Of a DNA stretch of 64,000 nt, positions 44,129-55,600 are shown one piece after another. The DNA comes from Cordilura impudica. Its lineage: Eukaryota > Arthropoda > Insecta > Diptera > Scathophagidae. Where the stretch lies: positions 134,167,738 to 134,231,737 of the forward strand of contig OY821520.1 in the NCBI GenBank assembly GCA_963682025.1, given 5' to 3'. Each line of letters starts with the position of its first letter. Within the stretch, counting starts at the first letter, position 1. Position numbers and translations under genes: made by a program. The notes under the pieces were generated by a model. It saw nothing but the letters and a program-made list of their open reading frames with translations. It had not been told where the DNA came from and did not search any database.

Positions 44129-45077
44129 GGGTACGTTCGTAAATGCAGTAAATTTGTGCATCATTGCGGCAGTTATGCCAAGTTTTGTTGCTGCTTTTTA
44201 CTTTTTAGAACGTTTTGCAAAAGATAAAAAACATGTTCACCACAACAACATTAACAAATATTACTGAAAATCTTGATTCTAAAAATGACTTTTTGTTAAC
44301 TTATAATAAAAACAGAATTAAAAGAAAGATGAAACGACTTTTGGTTATTCAAATTAAATTAAAACGAAAAAGAAGGCGGATTCCTAAATAAATAATAAAA
44401 TAAAACGATATTATTTATGCCGTTTTCTTTTCTGACAAAAATGTCGCCCTTTTTTGCCCTTTTTTCGAAAAGTGTATTTTTTTTATATATTCTGAATTAA
44501 GAGCAGCCTTATCTTATATATCAATCGAAAGGTCTCAAAGTCGAGCCCTCATAAATCACAAAAAATTCGAGCCATTGACTTCTTTCAGGTCATAGTGGAA
44601 GAATATTTCCCCATTGTTCCCCTTTTTTGAATATTTTCACCCTATGACTTCCAAGAGGATAATAATCAAATTTTTTTTGTATTTATGAACACAGCACTTT
44701 GAGACCTTTCGCTTGATATATAATACAAGGTTGCTCTTAATTCAAAATATATAAAAAATACACTTTTCCAAAAAAGGGCAAAAAAGGGCGACATTTTTTG
44801 TCAGAAAAGAAAACGGCATTAAATTGGTATTAACAATTTTTATATAATGCACTACTTACTCTTCCATACTGCACCAATATTTATTTTGTTTAAGCTTCAC
44901 GCTCTATTGCATCAGCAATTAATATGATGCCATAGTTCCAAAAATTTGCGGCAGCACTGTCAATTGTTTGCATAAAAAAACATTTGACTTAAATCAGTGC
45001 TGCCAAGTTATGTTTTTTGAACGTTTTACTTTTATTATGCTGCAGTGATGCTAACTACAGCATTTACGAACGTACCC
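44129..45077. mobile_element. Foldback/MITE with GGGTACGTTCGTAAATGC termini
   Basis: The left terminus GGGTACGTTCGTAAATGCAG (44129) is inverted at the right (GCATTTACGAACGTACCC to 45077). A second inverted pair inside, 44417-44545 against 44695-44821 (GCCGTTTTCTTTTCTGAC against GTCAGAAAAGAAAACGGC), makes a long hairpin. No coding sequence. Confidence 0.75.
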
Positions 45078-45477
45078 TTTGTCTGTATTTTAATGTGAGA
45101 AGTTACAACGCGTTGGGATTTTTGATGTGTAAACATCTATACGCGCAGGGGGGTAAATTTCTATTTCACAATACAATCACAAAAACAGCGTAACACAAAT
45201 TGGTGAGAGCTGTAACACAAATCGGTGTATGACTTATGATCATATAAAATTGTTTTTTATGCCAATTTTTAAAAAAGCGTCATCCATGTATCACTTATAT
45301 ACGTTTTTATTGGGATATTTTTAACGTTTTACAGGAAAGGGTTGTTGAATTAGCTGAAACAGTTTTTGTTATAAGTGATACATAGATGACGCTTTCTGTT
45401 TAATTTTAAAATGACATAAAAAAATCTTTAATTGCTAGATGTTTACACATCTCCCCTGTGGTCGGACTCACATGATT

Positions 45478-45571
45478 TTTTTTATGGGAATCCCCACTGT
45501 CATTAAAACAACCTGTTTTTGTACTTACTAGTGATAAGTTGAGCCGACTTGAGGTATTAATATCAGTTTAT
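45478..45571 (+). repeat. Direct repeat flanking a MITE, left copy
   Basis: 'ttttatgggaatccccactg', 'acaacctgtttttgtac' and 'gagccgacttgaggtatt' recur at 46064-46160 in the same orientation with about ten differences. Confidence 0.85.
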
Positions 45572-45597
45572 GATTCTAAGAACGGGTTGGGCTGAAT

Positions 45598-46046
45598 CAG
45601 CCCAATTCTCAATAACAATTCCCTGGGAAAAAGCAACAAAAAAAAAAAACAAATTCATGTTCTTTTGAACACAATGCAAGCCAACCCTGATGTTGCATGC
45701 GGGATGTTCAAAGGAAGCAAGGAGGAGCTAAGCCGGGTATGGCGAAATTTGGAGTGGAAATTAAACTCAGCAGGCAATTCAAGTGGGTTGCTGGCATCAC
45801 GTAGTTTTCTTCTTGCCATGCTTTGCTCCGTCTTGTCCTGCTGCTGCTCTTCTGCTTCAGCTACCATCAGAAACGCTACACTTAACATTTTTTGTATTTA
45901 TTTTAATTTATTAAAGATTTTAAAAAAAGTTTTACTATTAATTTCCACAAAAATTTTAAATTTGTTTCGAATAATCGAAATTCTCTCTCCCATATTATTC
46001 TTCTCCCCGGGAACTCATTTCCCTGGGAATATTTAGAATTGGGCTG
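45598..46046. mobile_element. CAGCCCAATTC-family MITE (copy 3)
   Basis: CAGCCCAATTCTCAATAAC at 45598 and AGAATTGGGCTG ending at 46046. 449 bp. It includes the segment missing from copy 2. Confidence 0.75.
45655..45888 (-). pseudogene. Possible Harbinger-type transposase N-terminal remnant
   Basis: A 77-codon minus-strand frame with ARRKLRDASNPLELP, reminiscent of the N-terminus of PIF/Harbinger transposases (R-LRDASNPLELP). If right, the MITEs derive from such an element. The similarity is short and from memory. Confidence 0.4.
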
Positions 46047-46063
46047 ATTAAATAATTTAAAAT

Positions 46064-46160
46064 GTTTTTATGGGAATCCCCACTGTCATTAAAACAACCT
46101 GTTTTTGTACGTACTAGTGGCAAGTGTGAGCCGATTTGAGGCATAAAAATCAGTTTAAAA
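46064..46160 (+). repeat. Direct repeat flanking a MITE, right copy
   Basis: Partner of 45478-45571; the MITE (copy 3) lies between the two. Confidence 0.85.
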
Positions 46161-46329
46161 ATCAGCGTTGCAAAACAATTAATGAAATATTTTTTTATGG
46201 ATTTAAATATATATTCCTGTTAAAAGGATTATTCTTTTTAAATCATATAATATGATTATATTAACATATGTAATTATATTTCTAAAATTTGGCGGTACGC
46301 TTTTAGAATTTCGCGGCGCACAAAAGTGC

Positions 46330-46950
46330 AGCGGCACAGTGGTTGAGAATCACTGTTTTGGAGCATTAACTTTTCCTTATTCAGCTTAAATGTATTACGG
46401 GTATATCTTTCTTCGGAGAGATGGTTTCTTTCAGCTAACGACTTTTTAACTTCCGTATATAATTCCGTTTGCAGTTTTAGCTGCTCGAAAATGAGATCGT
46501 TTTTCTGCTATTTTTCTTTGTAATGGCTGTTTTCATCTGAACTTTCTTCAGCTCTATCTGTTGGGTATCTTTTTCAAAACTATTTCTTGGGTTAGTGTCT
46601 TGGTTAGTTCGATCATTTGCTTTGCATTGGACTTCAAATTTTTCGCCATTCATTATTAACTATTGCAATGTGTGAAGCAACTTCCTCAGTTGGAAGTTAA
46701 AATAAACTGCTTAATTGAACCTCCTCCTGTAGCGTGATATTGTTTTATTGTTGACAAGCTTTTAAATTTATAATCGGCCCACACTTTCATCCAATCCTCA
46801 CCATTTCAAACAGGAGGCCAAGTTTATATAAATTTCCCCCAATTTTGTTTGGCTGTTCTTTCATATTTATTTTATTGAAGGCTTTGTGAAACTCTTTAGC
46901 CAAACGCGGACTTTTCTCAATTAATTCGACTTATTTCTTTTTCTGGTAGT
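46330..46950 (-). pseudogene. Decayed Myb/SANT-like (zeste-type) DNA-binding protein gene
   Basis: The minus strand from about 46945 reads LIEKSPRLAKEFHKAFNK, GGNLYKLGLLFEMV, then in a shifted frame DWMKVWADYKFKSL and HATGGGSIKQF. This W-x-VW-x-DxK and TGGG pattern is typical of the Myb/SANT-like domain of zeste-related insect proteins. Next, with more frameshifts, come a TEEVASHIAIV-like stretch and a coiled-coil segment (QLKLQTELYTEVKKSLAERN) to about 46360. Several stops and frameshifts make it a pseudogene. At its end (46332-46352) CAGTGGTTGAGAATCACTG resembles a hAT terminus, so it may be transposon cargo. Confidence 0.55.
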
Positions 46951-47344
46951 GAATTTCATCATAAATAAAATAATAAAAAGAAAATTGTTAACCTGAGGTG
47001 TTTAACTGTGGTGGAAAATTCTACCCTCTCCTTAAATTTTTTTGTACAAAAAAATAAAGGGTTGTGAAATAAAGTGCCTGCTATGTTGAAATTAATATAA
47101 CAAAAATTAAAAATATAGTAGCTTAATTTTAACAAACAATTATAAAGAAACGTTTCTAAACTATATTTTTTAGTAAACCACGTAAACCACGTCACTGACT
47201 ATGCACAATTTGACAATTAATGACGCTCGTGGTACGAAAATTGTAATGGATTTGCCAACAGAATAACCATATCTGTCGTTTTCGGCAACAATTGTACCGT
47301 TTAAAAAAACCTTATTTTCGACTGATGTCGAATACAACAACCAT
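46951..47344. other. Unassigned stretch
   Basis: No gene supported. The 78-aa minus frame here is AT-rich noise. Confidence 0.35.
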
Positions 47345-47580
47345 AATCAGGGGGGGGGGGGGCTGTCACATTCGACATCGAGTAAAATCGATCATATTTT
47401 AGTGTATTATTTAAAGAAGACGGACAATAGTTAGACCTCGTTTCACTTTTACTATTAACTATGGACCATAACTCGTTATCTGTGACAGAGTAAAATTACT
47501 CTTAAGTATTTCATTTTGGAAAATAAAAAAAAAAAAAATAATTTCGATCGAAAAATTTCGATAACGAATGCTGCTAAATA
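47345..47580. mobile_element. Diverged MITE related to the one at 50791
   Basis: CATTCGACATCGAGTAAAATC at the left, 'gacagagtaaaattactctta' in the middle and CGATCGAAAAATTTCGATAACGAATG at the right match 50791-51016. The GGGGCC ends are lost; a run of 12 G starts the copy. Confidence 0.6.
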
Positions 47581-48224
47581 ATCCAATGACTGATTGATTA
47601 AAAATTAAACCACTCATTCGTTTTCAAATTTTCTAATTCAATGATTTTTATTTAAATCATGACATTTTAATTTTTCTTCATTCATTTATTATTATTAATA
47701 TATTAAAGTTAATGTAATCAATTAAAGGACCTTAATAACTAATTTGTATTTTGTTGTCGATTTTTCAAAATTGAATGTAATTGTGATTAATAATAGTGTA
47801 AGTAATTATATAAAGGTAGTTAGTTTTAAAACACTAAATGAATTGCAACGATTTACAATGGATACAAAGCATTATAAAACATAATTATAACTATTTATTT
47901 ATGTGTATAAGTATTAATAAGTAATAACTGATAAAAAAAAAAATAAATACACAATTTACAGTTAGGATTAAAAAAAAAAAAAATCAAAAATGTTTTAATA
48001 ATATTAACAATTCTCATTAAAAAAAAATATATGTATAAAATTAAATAGAAGCAAACAGAAAGAAAAAAAAATAGGAAAGAGGTGGTTCTCAATTACAAGT
48101 TTTCATTTTCGTAAATTAAGGAGCTCTAAAATTTTTCTACAAAAAAAAAGAAGGCATTTGGAGAGAAAAACTACTGGCACATTTAAATTATATTAATACG
48201 TGTCATATAGATTTTCTATGATGA
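47581..48224 (-). other. Presumed 3' UTR and downstream of the zinc-finger gene
   Basis: AT-rich, non-coding. A minus-strand AATAAA is possible at 47893-47898. No other feature seen. Confidence 0.4.
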
Positions 48225-49625
48225 CTACACTGCCACAACATCGCTGCTACTGCTGCGACTTTTCTGTGATGATGATTTGGAGGTTTTGATTTCAGTTAAC
48301 GTCACTGATCCCGGACCGTTTAGGAAATGCATTTTAACGTGTTTCTGTAGTTCTTGCTGGGTATCGAAGTACAACTGGCAGAGATCACAAGAAAACCGTG
48401 ATTTAACTACAGCATTGTTGATGGCGGCGGAAGGTTTACGATTTTCTGTTGACGAATTATCATCCTCATCATCATCAAATTCATCAGAGTCATCCTCATC
48501 ATCGTCATTGTCGTTATCATCAACTTCCGTATCGTTGGAACTACGCGGCTGGGCTATTTGTGGAGGTTTCGCTTTAAGACTAGAAGCCTCATTGGTATCT
48601 TCATTCGTTGATGGATCCTCGTCATCGCCATCATCCTCATTATCATCATCATCGTCGTCATCATCATCATCATCGTCTTCATCCACTTCGACTTCAACAT
48701 CTTCGTCACCACCCACAGTTTGTTGAGCTCCCACCGCTAAATCATCGAATTCTTCTTCAGCTTGTTCTTCTTCATCTTCGTCGTCAAATTCTTCAGCGGC
48801 CGGCTGTTCATTATCATTCTCTGGCGCATTATCCTCACCCTCCTCCTCATCATCGTCTTCATCACCTTCGTTATATCGAAAGTTGCCAGTATCGCGTGAA
48901 TCCTCCTCCTCCTCTTCTTCGTCTTCTTCTTGTTGCTGAGCAGCAGCAGTAGCAGCAGCAGCAGCAACAGCTGGTTTCTGCGGCAATGGTGGTAATTTAA
49001 TCTTTTTAAATTCTGGCATATCCCCTCTCGCATCAAGTGATTGCTGTTGCTGGACAGGATTATGTGCCTGAGGTTGCGTGGTTTCCTTCGATTTCGTCTG
49101 TTCCACCGGAATTATCACCTGATCCTTCATGTGATTATGTAAATGATTTATTAGTTTCTCCTTGCGCGACACATAGGCACCACACAAATCGCAGCCCCAT
49201 TGGAATGGTCCAAACGGTTTCATTACCCGAGCATCTGCCACTTTATGCTCAATCCATTCGGCTTTCGTTTCAAATTTAATATTACACTTACGACATGCAT
49301 TGGGTACATCACACTCGATTAGCGGTGGTTCGGGCAGATTGCCCATTTCGTTTTTATGCAATTCATACAAATGACGCCGCAGATTGTTGTTGCTTATAAA
49401 GGTGGAGGGACAATATTGACATTTAAGTTCTCGTTTACGTTTCTGCGCTTTGTGATTGCCGCCGGCCATGGTGGCAAACTGACGTGGCATTAGTCCCACC
49501 GCTCGTAATCCCAGTAGATGTTGACGGCTGATCGGCATCTGTTGCAGCGATTTGTTGTTGGGTTGTTGTTGCTGTGGCTGCATACTGTTGCTGCTGCTGA
49601 TCGACATATGTTGATCGGCTTCGTT
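48225..49625 (-). CDS. Zinc-finger gene last exon with acidic domain
   Basis: 466 codons and TAA. Gln-rich start, KAQKRKREL (nuclear-signal-like), fingers CQYCPSTFI, CRKCNIKFE (weak) and CDLCGAYVS. Then about 165 residues dominated by Asp/Glu, including a run of about twelve Asp, a final finger CDLCQLYFD and a Ser-rich tail. Acceptor CGCTATGTAG. Confidence 0.88.
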   Translation of the reverse strand, partial: NEADQHMSISSSNSMQPQQQQPNNKSLQQMPISRQHLLGLRAVGLMPRQFATMAGGNHKAQKRKRELKCQYCPSTFISNNNLRRHLYELHKNEMGNLPEPPLIECDVPNACRKCNIKFETKAEWIEHKVADARVMKPFGPFQWGCDLCGAYVSRKEKLINHLHNHMKDQVIIPVEQTKSKETTQPQAHNPVQQQQSLDARGDMPEFKKIKLPPLPQKPAVAAAAATAAAQQQEEDEEEEEEDSRDTGNFRYNEGDEDDDEEEGEDNAPENDNEQPAAEEFDDEDEEEQAEEEFDDLAVGAQQTVGGDEDVEVEVDEDDDDDDDDDDDDNEDDGDDEDPSTNEDTNEASSLKAKPPQIAQPRSSNDTEVDDNDNDDDEDDSDEFDDDEDDNSSTENRKPSAAINNAVVKSRFSCDLCQLYFDTQQELQKHVKMHFLNGPGSVTLTEIKTSKSSSQKSRSSSSDVVAV

Positions 49626-52600
49626 CTACATAGCGGAATGACGAGGGAAAAAGAGAAAAAGAAAAAACAAAAAAACTAATATATGAAAACAGATTTCTTG
49701 ACTTTGGGTAAAACTTCATTAGTTTTATAATTTTGTGACTGGTGTGGAGGCAAAACACATGTCCAGAAATATGTTGAGAAAATGTCCATATATTTACGAA
49801 GATTTTTATTTGTAGATAGTTTTATATTTTTATATTTTATGTTCATTTTTCGTAAAGCATATTATCACGCAAAACTTTTAAGAAGGGGAAAAAACTACAC
49901 ATTTAAAAGTTACAAGGACTAAGAAAAATGTTTACATTTCATTGATATTTAACAAAAAAGCTATGATCGCTATTTAAAAATAAAGGGAACGATATTTTAA
50001 TTTGATTTATAGATTTAAAAATTAATAAAATTATTCGAATAGCATTAACATTTTTGAATTATTCCAAAAAATTAAACTATTTGATTTTTCAATCTAATAT
50101 GTTAAAAAGTTTTATTATTAACAGATTCGTGGACGTGAATGCTAAAGCATTCATTTTCATAGTGTTGCAAAATGACGTAATATAAAATTTAAATGCTTAA
50201 TTTTATATTACAACTAGTTTCAGAAATAATTGCCTGTATATTTTTGCAGTTCCCTGAAATTTATAGCATCCGCGAACGTGTTAACATTAACTATAAAAAT
50301 GTATCGATTATGAAGTTTTTTAATTAATATTATGCTACGTGGGTGCTTTTCTGTTCAAAACTGGATTTAAGCTTTTTATCCAAGTTAATCGTAACCAAAT
50401 CGAGTTAGGAACTTAAAAATTTTAAATTTATTCGAATATCAAATTTTTTCTTTATTCGAATAAATTAAAAATTATTTGAGTAAATTTTGTTTTATAGATT
50501 TAAAAATTATTTTAACTATTCATATATTTTTAACAAATTCCAATTATTCGAATAAATTAAAAATGATTCGAGCTTAGCTTTTTTGTGCCATTAGAATTAT
50601 GAAATTTTTGTAATATTATGATGGGTTTATTTTTGGTAAAAGTGGAAAGATATTAAGATATTAATTAAATAATTGGCGTAAAAGGAATAATTGGTATAAA
50701 AGGCTGACACCTTGGTTGAAGATTATAAAAATAATCGAGTTATTCAAATAATTTCAAAATCTTATAATTGTTCTTAACTCGAAAATTCCTGGGGCCAAAT
50801 CACCGCATTCGATATCGAGTAAAATCAATCGAAATATCATATTTTGGTTTATTATTTGAAGACGGAGAAACGCTCGACCACGATTCGCTTTTCTTAATCA
50901 GAGGCCATTATTCTTCAACTGTGACAAAGAAAAATTATTCTTAGCATTTTAGTTTGGGAAATAAAAAAATGATTACGATCGAAAAATTTCGATAACGAAT
51001 GCGGTGATTTGGCCCCTGACTTATAGACTTGATTTATAGCTGCAAAAATTAATCGAATTATTCGAATGACTTCAACATTTTTAAATTATTCGAATCAACC
51101 GAATTAGGTTAAACATTTACTAAACAATATATATATTCATGTCAAGTGCACCAACTTTTGAAACCGATGTCTTCCGATCGGGATGAAATTTGCACCAAGA
51201 TTGGTCCAGATCTCTCTGAGTTAGAGGGGATCAAAATTTGACATTTTGGCCAAACAGGTGTTTTTTCCCATCCTTGTAACTTATTACCTATTGTTCTTAG
51301 AAAATTTTCTCCCAAATAGTTTAGATAGCTATTTCTTCAGTATTTCGGAAAGACATCGATTTAAAAAGTTGGTGCACTTGACATGAAATCCCCCATATAC
51401 TAAAGGATTTTTTTAATCATTTCTGGTAGAAGTGCAATAAAAGACTTAAAACATGATTCGATTCATTTTCAAATTGTTTTTTTTTTTTTTTTTTTTTTTT
51501 TTTGTTTTTTTCGATTAAAATCAATAATTTGAGTAATCTTTGGGTAAGTTCAAAAACGTCATTTGCAACTAAATGCAACTAAACAAATTCATGCATTCCT
51601 AAACGCAACCGTGTAAATGTTGACTATGTCACACATCTCTAAATGTATAATAAAAGTTGTCAGTAGTAAAAACGCATTACAGCAATGTGTGTGTTTTAAT
51701 TATAAGATACTAAGAATTTTTCTAATCTCATTATTTTAACTTAGGAAGAAGTAGTTTTGAAAAAAATCACATTCAAAAGATTTGCGTGATAACGGAAAAT
51801 CGTTTTTCAATTTTCCAAACATGTTTGTTATTAAAATTGAAATTAATTCCAAAACATTTTCAAATTTTGAATGTCTTTTGCCAAACCTGGTTTTTTAATT
51901 TTTTTTTTTTTCTTTGTGTTATTTTTTGTTCTTAACGAAGAGGACATTTGTATTATTAAGTAACACGTTGAATAATTTTCTCGCATTCTTTTTGACTTCA
52001 AAGCCTCACTGCACAAGTCCAAAAGCTCACCTGTTTGCTATCACCTCTGAAATGCCATTTCCTATGCACTTTAAGTGCTGTCATTTGTGTAAATGTCTTT
52101 GCACACAAATCGCATGCATACTCGCCATTGTCATTAATACGATCCATATAGAATTGATTGGGATCTGCGGGACCAGTATCAAACATGGCCGCCAAAGGAT
52201 TGTCAGTGTACAATTCCATTTCATGCATTTGTATATGTTTGGCAAAGAGATCCTGATCGGTGAAACGAGCCCCACAAATTGTACAAGCCACCTCGGGTAA
52301 CTTTATTTTCGATCCTGTCTGCGACTTTTGTAGAGTCGTGGTGGTTATGGAACTATCGGCGGCATCACGTGATTGTTCGTCATCATCTTCATCATCATCG
52401 TCACCAGTTTTGTGCTTGTAAATAGCGGCCGCAGCTTCCATGGAAGACTGGACAATGGGTTTGCGATTACAAGAAGGTATATGATGCGTCAGCATTTGTG
52501 CATCAAAGAAGACCTTCTTACACATCACACATTCCGAGGGTTCGGGAACTTGGGGATGTTTTTTATAACGATGGACCTAGAACAAAAAAAATAAAATAAA

Positions 52601-55600
52601 AAAATAACAATTTTTGGGGATACAATTGAAACACGTAACAAACTTACCCATAAACTTTTACGGCCACTATAGACATTACCACAATCTTTACACGAATAGT
52701 CATTCGAATCAAATTCATCGTGCGAGTTGATGTGAATGGCTAATTTCTTATTAGTATTAAAATTGGAGGGACAATATTTACATTGATACCAATAAAGCGG
52801 ACAAGCCTGGCCATCTCCTGTTAGGCCAACTCCACTGACCGGAGTAGAAATACCCGATAAATCAGCTCCCACCGAACTGTTATCAGCTGCTTTAGCTGCA
52901 ATAGAATCATCAACAGTATATTCATCATCATCTAGTTGGACGCCGCCTCCCTGTCTGTGGTGAACATTGGCTAAATGATGTTGCAACTCCACATCAGTAC
53001 GATAGACTATTGAGCATATTTCGCATTCATATTGTTTTATGATCATGTCATCCTTTAGCAAAGTGTTGTGTATCTTAAACATATGGACCTTCAGGCCCTT
53101 TTCGTAGGCAAATTCAGCATCGCATAGTTTGCATTTAATAAATTGCACATTACGGATCTGATGATCGTTAAACATATGGTGACGATAAGACTTCTTAGAG
53201 GAGAAACGTCGCTGACATATACGACAACGCATACGACGGAAACGTCTATCGGCAGCCTGCTCTAAAGACTTCTTCAATATCTGTTGACCACTTAACGATG
53301 TTTGACTGGCATTTCCGGACGCTGTCATAACTTTTGATGCTGCCAAACCGAAACTATTATTGTGGGCACTTTGATGAGAGCGCATATGATTGGAGAGACC
53401 AATATTATTGGCAAACACCGCACTGCAAATCGGACATTCTCGAGGAGTGTTATGAATAGGAGTGCTGCAATTGTTGTTGTTGTTGCTGTTATTCGAAGAA
53501 TCGATACGCATTTTCTTAGGAGCAAGGGCATTTTCACTATCGCAATCATCATCTGCTAGAGAAATAAATAATAGAGAGAGAGAGAGAGAGAAATAGGGAG
53601 AGAGAGAGAAATAGAGAAATAGAAAAAGAGAGAAGCACTATTATTAATAACATTTTATTCTTCTTCAGCCTCCTCTCCCCTTACCCGCTGTCCCACCATT
53701 TGTTATAGACATTAAATCCTTCATTACATAGTCATAACGTCCTGTATAGGGATTCTGAGTTTGAGACGTTGGACCGGCCGCATTTTTAACAGCATCTGCA
53801 TTAACTATATACTCAAAGCCTGTATGACGTGCCTTGTCTGCTCCATGGGCACTAACCATATGATCACGCAGATTGGAGAGTCTGGGATATCCTAGGCCAC
53901 ACTTTACACATTTGTAGGTTTGTGGTAATTGATCCGGATGTTTAGATTCCATGTGTCTTAGTACATTGTTATAATTGTTATACTGTTGACCACATATGGG
54001 ACAGGCCTGCGGCATACGCGAGAAATATTGTGATTTCGGTGTAGTATTGATGAGCGAAACATTAAAGTGTCCACTACGGGATTCATCGGCAGATGAAGCA
54101 CCTTCAAATGGAAGAAAACGAACGAATTTAGTAAAAAATTGTGTTTCTTGTCTATGAAATTTTTTATAAGAAAAAAATCTTCAGTCTGCTTTTTACGACA
54201 TTTAAATAATTTTCTTCCTTGTTTTCATAAAAACAAAGTATTCAGAATCTATGAAATTGTCACTAAGAAAAAGTCTTCAAAGTCTGCTGGTTTCTTTATG
54301 ACGAAAAAGTCTTAAAAATTTGTTTATGGAGAAAAATTCCTCAAAGTGATTTCTAAACAAGTTTTACAGTTTTTAATAAGCTTTCCGATAATGTACATAG
54401 TATGTACATAGAAGTTATTACAACAGGTCATAGTTTGATATGGTCTTAGGAATTATCGGTTTGCTGAAAATATGTGGATGTTGATAATGTATTATATAAA
54501 AACTTAGGAAAACATGTCCTCCGGATAAGTACAAAAATTTATTTTAGTTATTTTATTAATTCAAAACTTTAAAAGCATTAAAAGTATAGAAAATGTTGGA
54601 ATCCTATATTAAATTGAAATTTTCTAAATTTCATTGAATTCTTTTTCTCTCGGTATTGTGCATCAACTTACCTCCCATACATATCATACTTGATGATATC
54701 TTTCCTGGCGAATTATCAACACCTGGCATTAATTTTAACTGTTCGCCAAAGTTAGCCAAATGTTTCTCCTGAACGTGCTCCATGAATTTTTGTTGTGTAT
54801 CATACTTCGTATCGCATGTTACACAACGTAGTGTTACAATACATTCCATATTGTTATAATGACGTTTGAACTCAGCTGGATCATCGAAATCAATGGCACA
54901 ATAACAACACTGAGAGGAGCTACTGGTATCTTTACGCTTGACATCAGCATGTTCCTCATAGACATGAGAACGAAATTCCAACTTCAGACGGAACGTTTTC
55001 GGACATAGCTTACATTCATACATTTTATTGACCAACAATTCTTTGGCACGCATTTTTTCTGGGGCAGCCGCCACTGTGGCTGTTACGGCCGCAGCAAAGT
55101 TGGCATTCTTTGCCATAAGATTCTGGAGAACTTTATGTAAATTAATACAATTACGTTTTTTCAAATGCGATATAAAAAGGGCTTTGGAATCATTTAGCTT
55201 CAAACAAGTGAAACAACAATTTCTCGGCAGTGTTAGGTACTTTTTACGCATATGCGCCATGAAATTTTTATATGTCGTATAAAATTTATTACAACAGCGA
55301 CATGTCATAGTTTGATATTGTCTTAGGAATTCATCGTTTTGCTGAAGAAAAACGATTTTTTCATCTGTCAAGAGTTGTTGATATTTTTCAGGATTTTCAT
55401 AGTCATAGCCGAGTTCACTGTTGTTGAATGCGTTTACTACCTCCTGACGGTATTTTTGTGGCGTTATAACCGCACCACTAGACAATTTACAAGCGTCAGC
55501 GGCCACAGCAGCTGCTACGGCTCGTTGCAATTCTAAGGATGCATTTAAAGCGGCCGTTTGTTTATTAACAGACTGATCATTTTCTTCCAAGGTCTCGAAT

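Larger units (their letters stand above)
49626..52030 (-). other. 2.4-kb intron of the zinc-finger gene
   Basis: AT-rich. Contains two short inverted-repeat elements (50791-51016 and 51137-51385) and a T run at 51478-51503. No coding sequence. Confidence 0.7.

Noticed and set aside
48277..48952. Plus-strand frames of 149 and 114 codons rich in Ser or His/Pro
   Set aside because: They are antisense shadows of the Asp/Glu and Gln codon repeats in the zinc-finger gene's last exon.
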